NCBI GenBank assembly: GCA_963969345.1
Contig: OZ017770.1
Location: 5,837,246-5,901,245 of the forward strand
Direction: 5' to 3'
DNA: 64,000 nucleotides
DNA from: Turbatrix aceti
Taxonomy: Eukaryota > Nematoda > Chromadorea > Rhabditida > Panagrolaimidae
Both the position numbers and the translations under genes were made by a program. Positions 57,311 through 64,000 of this stretch are shown one piece after another. The notes under the pieces are model-generated. The model did no database searches and was not told where the DNA came from. It saw only the letters and a program-made list of their open reading frames with translations. The first letter of the stretch is position 1; each line of letters begins with the position of its first letter.

Positions 57311-59968
57311 TCAGTTTGCCAGGTGGGGATTTGTATAACTGAAGTTCATGAAAGCTTCGGGATCGATGGATTCCAGAAGAGTTTTGTCCTGAATGGGTGT
57401 AAGTACAGCTTTTTCTTGCGTAAAGTCGTCGTCAAAGTTGGATGTGTCACTTGGAGATTTCTGAAATACAAATTTCATGCATAAAAAATTCATCAAAAAT
57501 ATTGAAATAAAACTTACAACGTTGGGTTTGTAAGGTGGGTGCACGGAACGTGTTTCAAACTTTTTCCAGTCAACGCCACGGAAGAATGAATGCGTTCGGA
57601 TGGGACCATCCGGGCATTCAGGCATACCGAGGCGGGTGTTTGGGTTTCTGTCGAACAGAGCACTCAGACATTTTGCAGCTTCTTTACCCAATGACTTAGG
57701 GAAATAGGGTCGTTCATTGAGGATGGCATCAAAGAGTTCATCTTCACCCTCGCCGTGGAAAGGTGACTGGCCAATGAGCATTTCATACAGCAGAACGCCA
57801 AGAGACCAGAAGTCGACGGCTTCGTTGTACAGCTGACCCTTGATTATTTCTGGAGCTATGTAATCCGGTGTGCCGCAGAATGTTGACGCCATTCCGTTTT
57901 CTCGATTCATCTCTGTCTTGCACATACCAAAATCGGCTAAATGTATGTGGCCTTCGGAGTCTAGCAAAATGTTATCCAGCTTAAGGTCGCGGTAGATGAT
58001 CGCCTTGCTGTGCAAAAATTGAAGGGCAACAATGATTTCACAGGCATAAAAACGCGTTCTGGCTTCGTCAAATCTCTTTACTTGCTGGATGTGATACATC
58101 AGGTCGCCGCCGTTCAAGTATTCCATAACAAAAAATAGGTATTCCTGAAATGGGGGATTTGGCATGAAGCAGATTAACGCGGATGAACTAAAACCTACGT
58201 TTGTTTGAAAGGAGCAAAACAACTGGCATAAAAATGGACACTCGTGTGAAAGAATTAGAACCCGTCGTTCAATAAATGTGCATTCGGTGTCGTCGTCTTC
58301 CAAGATAACATCTTTTTTCAGACATTTCATAGCATAATAACGACTTTGATTTCGGAGTTCGACCAGAAGAACTTTTCCGAAAGATCCTTTACCGAGCACT
58401 TTGAGAATATTGAAATGCTGAAGCTTGTACCTCTTAATTGGCCCTTCGCCACCCGACCAGATGCTGTTCATGTACCTGCAAATCAAATCCCCAGTTTTTA
58501 GGAATCAGAGACACTTCAACCCACTCTTCTGATTTCTGTTGTTCAGAGTAGTTGTGATTCTTGAACAGAGCCTTGAACTTGGAACCGACGCCATTGGTTA
58601 ACGGCGTTGAAGGTTTTTCGGACGAACTAGTACTTACAGAAAGGTTTGAGAGATTGGGAGGAGTACTTGTTGCAGAATGAGTGGTGTTACCCCGCTTGAT
58701 CTCGAGCAGTGCATCTGATAGCTGCTTCTGATTTACACCACATAAATTGGGCATGCGCTTCTGGCACTTGTGATGACAATTGACGCCGCATACTTCGCAT
58801 TTGAGGCCTTGCTTGAATAATCCATACAACAGAGAACCGCAGTGATCACAAAATGTCGGGCTTTTGAAGTTATATTGTTTAAACCGGTGAGGCACGTCGA
58901 TTTTAAACCGTTCCTTGAGGTACTAAAAATTTTTTTGTAATTCAAAATTGCGCATTTAAAAAAAAAGACATACGATAGTATCTTTCGTGTTTTTGGCCGA
59001 TCCGGGGCATTGAAACAGCGTCTTTTCGTGGCATTTTTTGTGAACAGCAGCAGAACACAACTGACATTGGTAGCCCTGTTTGTTTAAACCCCTGCAACAA
59101 AGCACAAACCGTGAAACTGGTTAGAAACTAAGCCGCAGGAATGACTAACCACATAAATTCGGAACATAGTGAGCAGAAAGTTGGTTGGCGAAAAAAGGTA
59201 GCTACAAAATGATGACCCCGTATTTCATGGATTCGTTGATGCTTGATGGCACCGCGTCGCCGTTGCAGACCCAGGTTGGGTTCAAATCCGTGAGGCACCA
59301 TGCTTGAATCATCGGCACTACCGATTTTGCGTGTCTGCGCAAGAATGCGACCACATGGCTTAAGGTTGATCCAGATGTGGGTGACGGCGTCGTGCTTGCA
59401 CTTTGTTATTACGTCCTGAGAGCGTTAAATTAATTGTTTAAGCCTTTGTCTTGAATAACAGACTCGTTTTATCGGAGTCTTGAAAGCTCACCTCTAATCT
59501 CATTGTGGCATCAGCAATTGGCGCCTTCTCATGCATTAGCATTACCTGTAGTACCCGGCCAGGTAGGATGCCAACATCAAAGCACTTATCCCAGTCAATG
59601 TACATTGTTTTGCGTTTTTGAATCAGTCTGTTCTCGCCTGAAAGATAAATTCCATTAAACAAGCTTGCTTTGTCGATCTGCAGCACAATAAAATGTTTAA
59701 TGCTTTCTGGCAGGCAAATCAACATGCATAAAACTCAAAATAGCTCACCATTGACTTCGACCTTTTCCTTAACGTTAACAGCGCAATTTAGATCGGAAGT
59801 TTGAGCACCCTTTGGTAGGTTTTCATCGGGAATTTCTGAGTGTAGAAATTTGAGCCGACACACGGCTTCCGGCTGGGCCATCTTGAACGGATCGTCGGAG
59901 TTTGGCCCGACGTCGCTCTCCACGAGCACCGTTTCAAGGAGGTCTTCCAATGGAAAGAGATCGTGGAT
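57311..59968 (-). CDS. tpa-1: Novel protein kinase C, delta type (TPA-1-like), 5' end uncertain
   Basis: This is a diacylglycerol/phorbol-ester-responsive, calcium-independent Ser/Thr kinase. In order: a C2-like domain ([20 protein letters not shown]), a pseudosubstrate with Ala at the phospho-site ([13 protein letters not shown]), C1A ([26 protein letters not shown]) and C1B ([37 protein letters not shown]), a Ser/Thr-rich hinge, and the kinase domain ([34 protein letters not shown], activation-loop [14 protein letters not shown]). The tail has a Thr-Pro turn site (VLTPIQ) and the hydrophobic motif FMNFSY. C2 and C1 features place it with PKC delta/theta. ATG 59881 gives a complete C2. However, the frame stays open to an acceptor (CATTTTAG) before 59968, so an upstream exon beyond is likely in a longer isoform. 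Stop TGA is at 57311-57313, with AATAAA at 57178-57183. Confidence 0.95.
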
Positions 59969-62900
59969 CTAAAATGGCAGCGTTCAAAAGAGACGTCAAA
60001 TGCACACTCCCAAAAATAACACGGACAAACAAAAAAAAAGAAAAGTCATTGCACAACATACAAAAAGTTTCCTGGCTTGAAGAAGGTTTTTCAGAACTTA
60101 TTTAGTGACCAAACTACTCTTTAGTGATAACAAAAATAACAGGAATGTGATCGATCAAGTATATGAATCCGCAGAAAACGCATAAAATTCTCCCCACAAA
60201 TGATTCATTGCAAAGACAGGAAAACAAGCTGCGGACAATGTCTTAAGGGTTTTTTAATTTTTAATTCGGTGGTAAAATGACCAATCTCCTGTTACTCAGC
60301 GGTAAAAAGAAATGAGAGAGACAAATGAAACAACGCTATGCGAGAGAGATCGATTGACTCGAGATCACGCCAGCCGCTTGTCGTTCTTTGGGTTGAATAA
60401 AATGTGTCGGAAAACATACCAATTCTCAGACAATTAAAAAGCGTGACATGTTTTGTGCTTCAGCAAACAAACAATATCCATGTATCAAACAATAGGCCTA
60501 CCGGGCGTCCCCCTGCTACTTCGTGATCAAAACAAAAGCCACCTATAGTTTTTTGCCTGATAATTTTGTCGAGAGAAAAAAAAACAACATGTGTTTTCAG
60601 TACGCCAATTCAAAACCATTTCGGAGTAAAAAAATGCATAAAAGCAGTAGTGACATTGTGATGTCACACCTCGCAGCTACTAAAAGGGTAAAAAGAACAG
60701 TTGATAATTTGCAGTTTTTACAAAGTGTGCTGTCAAAATAGTTTTTGTTGTGCTGAAAATGCCTTGCCAAGCTAATAGTACCCTAAACTTGCCTAATTAC
60801 CAATATTGCCTGACATCAGACACAAAATCTACTCGCAGCAACTACTACGAAAATGCTCAATACACACGACTGTGGAGTAAAAATATCACAGGATATTTGA
60901 CATTTATTTTTCGTATTTCTTTCTGGCCCTAGTTTAATTAGAATGCGACTTTGGTAGTGCTTTGTAAATGACAAAACACACTGAAAAAGTAAAAAAAAAT
61001 CAATGAAAAAAAGCCAAAATTGGATTTTATAGCTTTAATGCAAACAAACTTTTTTTCGCAATATGAAACAAGTCGCTTTTTTGAATAAAAAGAGGCAAGG
61101 AAGACTCATTTTGTTCCCTCTAAATCATTGATTACGCGCACAAAGAAGGCGAAAACAATACGGAATAGTTGTTTGTGATCAACACAGGGCATTGCTTCAT
61201 CAAACAGAAATAAAACAATAAAATCAGCGCATAAAATCATTAATTTGCTATGCATTGAAAGAAGACGCAATAACAAGATCAAAGTGTAATTGAATTTGAA
61301 AATTAATTTCAGAAAAAAAAAACATAAAAAATAAAGCCGTCGGTTGTTAGTAAAGAAATACTAAGCAAAGCATTCCAACTATTTTTAAATGCTTCCTGGG
61401 GATTTAAAGATAGAAAATCACTTACATTAGCCGAAAAGTGAAACAAACGACGCACGTGCATAAATACAATAAATTGTGCGACGAAGCTTACAGTGCGTTG
61501 AAATTTCATTCGGATGGTAGCACTTTTTTACTATTACTTTTTAATAAACCTCCTTTATTGTGTACAAAGTAATAACGTTTTTTTTCTACCCCAAAATAAA
61601 CATGCAAAAAAAGCGATCGCCAGCCGCCGGCGCTGATATTGACATCGGGGGAGTATGCTTTAAATAATGTATTTAAGGATATAAAACGCTTGCGCAATTC
61701 AATTTTAAAGCCTCTTTCAAAGTTATTTTGACAAAGAGATGCGTGGGATACTTTGTTTTTGCCTGTGAAAAAAGTTTTATCTAAGATGGAAAAAAAAGAA
61801 CAAAAACCCACAACCGTGGCATAACTTAAGTGCGACTTAGAAAAGATTATGATACCAGCAGCTACTAAACAAACAATGCTGAGTTAATAACTGCATTCTG
61901 AAAAGAGGAAAGATACATCAGCGGTAAACTTTAGAAGAGACAAAAAACAACCCTCCTCCTACAACATTAGTCGTCACAAAAAGCAACATAAAACCTAAGT
62001 AAAGGCCAATCGGTTAAATTTATGTGTCCAAATTTTTTTCAAATAAAAGTTATTGGAAATAAGAAAGCGAATTTATCAAAGAAAGCGTGCCAAACAGCGT
62101 CACAAACCTAAACATGCCCCCAAAGTCCCCCGAAGAGTGATCATTTTCGGTTACGACACACTATGAACAAATTACTTAACAGCTTTTTTAGCGCATTATT
62201 TGCAGCTAAAAGAAATTTAATCAAAAAGAATGATAAAAGCAATAAAAATGTGTAAATCGATGCAATAATCACCTAAAAAAAAGTCCCTCAATTTTCATTC
62301 GTTCAAATTTCGGGTAAGCCGTAACAAAAAAATAAGCATAAGGAATGGCAAGTTTTTTTTGAAGGCATAAAACGCGCCTACCCGCTGTCTTCATGAAGCA
62401 GAAGTTCCCACTCTACAAAAAAAACATAAAGCAAGCAATGAAAAATTAAATATTTGTGATATTCAAGCGGGTTAATTGCAATATTTGCATTTTGATTACG
62501 TTTTGCATTGCAGGGTTACAATTCGTGTCAAAAAAAGAGAAAAAGCGTCTGTGATGTATGCAATTTTTGACCTTATTATGTATATTCTAAAGCTCAAAAA
62601 GTATTTCCGGGCGCTTGCCGCAACAAGTCACAAAAATCTTTTTAGCGTGTTGCCGGCTCAATCACATGCTCCGGCAACAGATTTGAAAAAATGTGAAAAG
62701 GCGAGGACACAAAACCTTCATTTCTTGAAAACCAATAATTGAAAAGCCACTGCACACTACTGTAAAAGTACAAAAAACGCTTTTTTTCTATAAACAATGT
62801 GAGCAGAAAAATACAAGTCAGAATAGGAAACAAAGAAAAGTGTAAATATTTCATGAAAACTTTAGGGTTACAGAAAGAAGGTTGCTGGGAAAATCCACAG

Positions 62901-64000
62901 CCTTATATAGGCCCCCCAATAGCCCTATCAAAAAGCGGTGCAAACAAAACAAATGGCACATTTAATAGATTTTACGTGATTGCATAATCAAGCGTATCTT
63001 TTTGTGGAAGCCAGTCGCCCGGATGCCGGAGACAAAACCATTCATCTTCGCCCCAAAACCGTTGCGCTTCGTCATCTCGAGGACGAGTGCATGCGTACAA
63101 ATGGATCTCAAATTACCGATGATGTGTGCCATAAAAAGAATCCATTTGGATAACTAATCTCAATATGGAAGGTTTTATTAAACAAATTTCCGTACCCCAA
63201 AGAAAATGTAAAAAAAAGTGATATGTAAAATGTTTGTGTCAAAACGTGTGTGACGAAGGCGTATATGAGTCTCTGAGTTCACAGTACTAGAGATGCAAAA
63301 AAAGGCAAGTCACAATAAATTTCAAATACGTTTTTACTCATGGCCAAAAAAAATAAAGGACAACGTAAGTCGCACATAAAGCTTCACAATGCTAATCGTC
63401 CGCTTGACTCTGGCCATACCAGCAGTGAACAAATTCGGTTAAAATCGAAAATCGGTAATTTGAAAGAAAAAAACTCGTTGACAAATTGTGGCCTTTGCCT
63501 CAAAACCAGTCGCGTATGATTTGCATAATCCTCCGCAAAGAAAAAGACATGGGTTTAAAATCGCTCAAAGTAAGAAAAAAAGTACAAGAAAAGGATCAAG
63601 TTGTGATTCTGATGCACTCGAGAAGTTGCAATGTGCAAAAGAAGCACACGGCCATCAATCATAATTTAGCACTTTTTTCATCAAAAAGGGGCATAGCGCG
63701 ACGGAAATAATATCACACAAACGACTTCCATTATTAAAATATGCATATGCTATGCATTAATCTACGGAGTTTGAACGATGAAATACTTTAAAATAAGAAA
63801 ATTAGCAGAGCATATGCCGGTAGAAAGCAGGCACAATGAAAGAAATACATTCTTCTTACGCGCAACTCTACAAATAATAACAAAAGCGCCAACAAACAGA
63901 TGAAAAAAAAACTAATTTTCGAAGTTTGAAGGAAAGAAAAAAAACATAGTTTCCCCACAATGCTCTAGGCAAGCATGATGCATGGACAAAACGCACTCGC
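59969..64000. other. AT-rich region at right edge, no supported gene
   Basis: Four kilobases are dominated by A-rich runs on the plus strand. The short ORFs (60523, 61506 minus, 62476, 63486) have Lys/Asn/Phe-biased composition typical of chance frames. An upstream 5' exon of the PKC gene should lie here or beyond the window, but I could not pick it out. Confidence 0.4.

Noticed and set aside
1..64000. CRISPR arrays, bacterial operons or prophage elements.
   Set aside because: The window is plainly animal nuclear DNA with spliced genes; no spaced direct repeats of that kind were seen.

Overview
The window is eukaryotic: almost every gene is broken by short introns (about 42-60 nt, most ending in TTTTCAG or TTTTTTAG), and every recognisable protein is an animal signalling, motor or neurosecretory protein. 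Intron style, compact gene spacing, splice-acceptor-like sites a few bases upstream of several start codons, and orthologues of well-known Caenorhabditis genes (EPAC, LET-756-type FGF, UNC-116, IDA-1, TPA-1) point to a nematode or another compact ecdysozoan. It is not C. elegans itself; the species is an inference.

Left part (1-24.1 kb). An EPAC cAMP-activated Rap exchange factor enters from the left edge on the plus strand and converges on a minus-strand FGF of 421 residues with a basic C-terminal tail. After 5.6 kb of AT-rich DNA comes a divergent class II myosin heavy chain with an intact motor but a short, serine/arginine-interrupted tail; it converges on a minus-strand MOB3-type kinase activator. 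Then comes a PiT/SLC20 sodium-phosphate cotransporter.

Middle (26.8-37.6 kb). A rhodopsin-family (probably neuropeptide) GPCR and a divergent LC8 dynein light chain are followed by two divergently transcribed paralogous secreted glycine/proline-rich proteins. These share a TACCQ(V/I)AAR motif and a C-terminal CxCCA motif and match no family I recognise. Next is an LRIG/SMA-10-like membrane protein (leucine-rich repeats plus three Ig domains), whose first exon carries the signal peptide and N-terminal cysteine cap.

Right part (40.1-64 kb). Kinesin-1 heavy chain (plus) and an IA-2/phogrin-type pseudophosphatase (IDA-1, minus) converge. Between them lies a head-to-tail tandem duplication of 3.93 kb (41,844-45,772 and 45,773-49,699), nearly identical, covering the 3' part of kinesin, the intergenic DNA and the 3' part of IDA-1. 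Both full-length genes survive at the outer edges; the two inner 3' fragments abut at the junction. A novel protein kinase C (delta type, TPA-1-like) on the minus strand follows, and the last 4 kb holds no gene I can support.

The genes form no operon or single pathway, although several touch vesicle trafficking and secretion (kinesin-1, dynein light chain, IDA-1, PKC, EPAC). The most noteworthy items are the recent tandem duplication with its chimeric antisense ORF, the glycine-rich secreted pair, and the short-tailed myosin.
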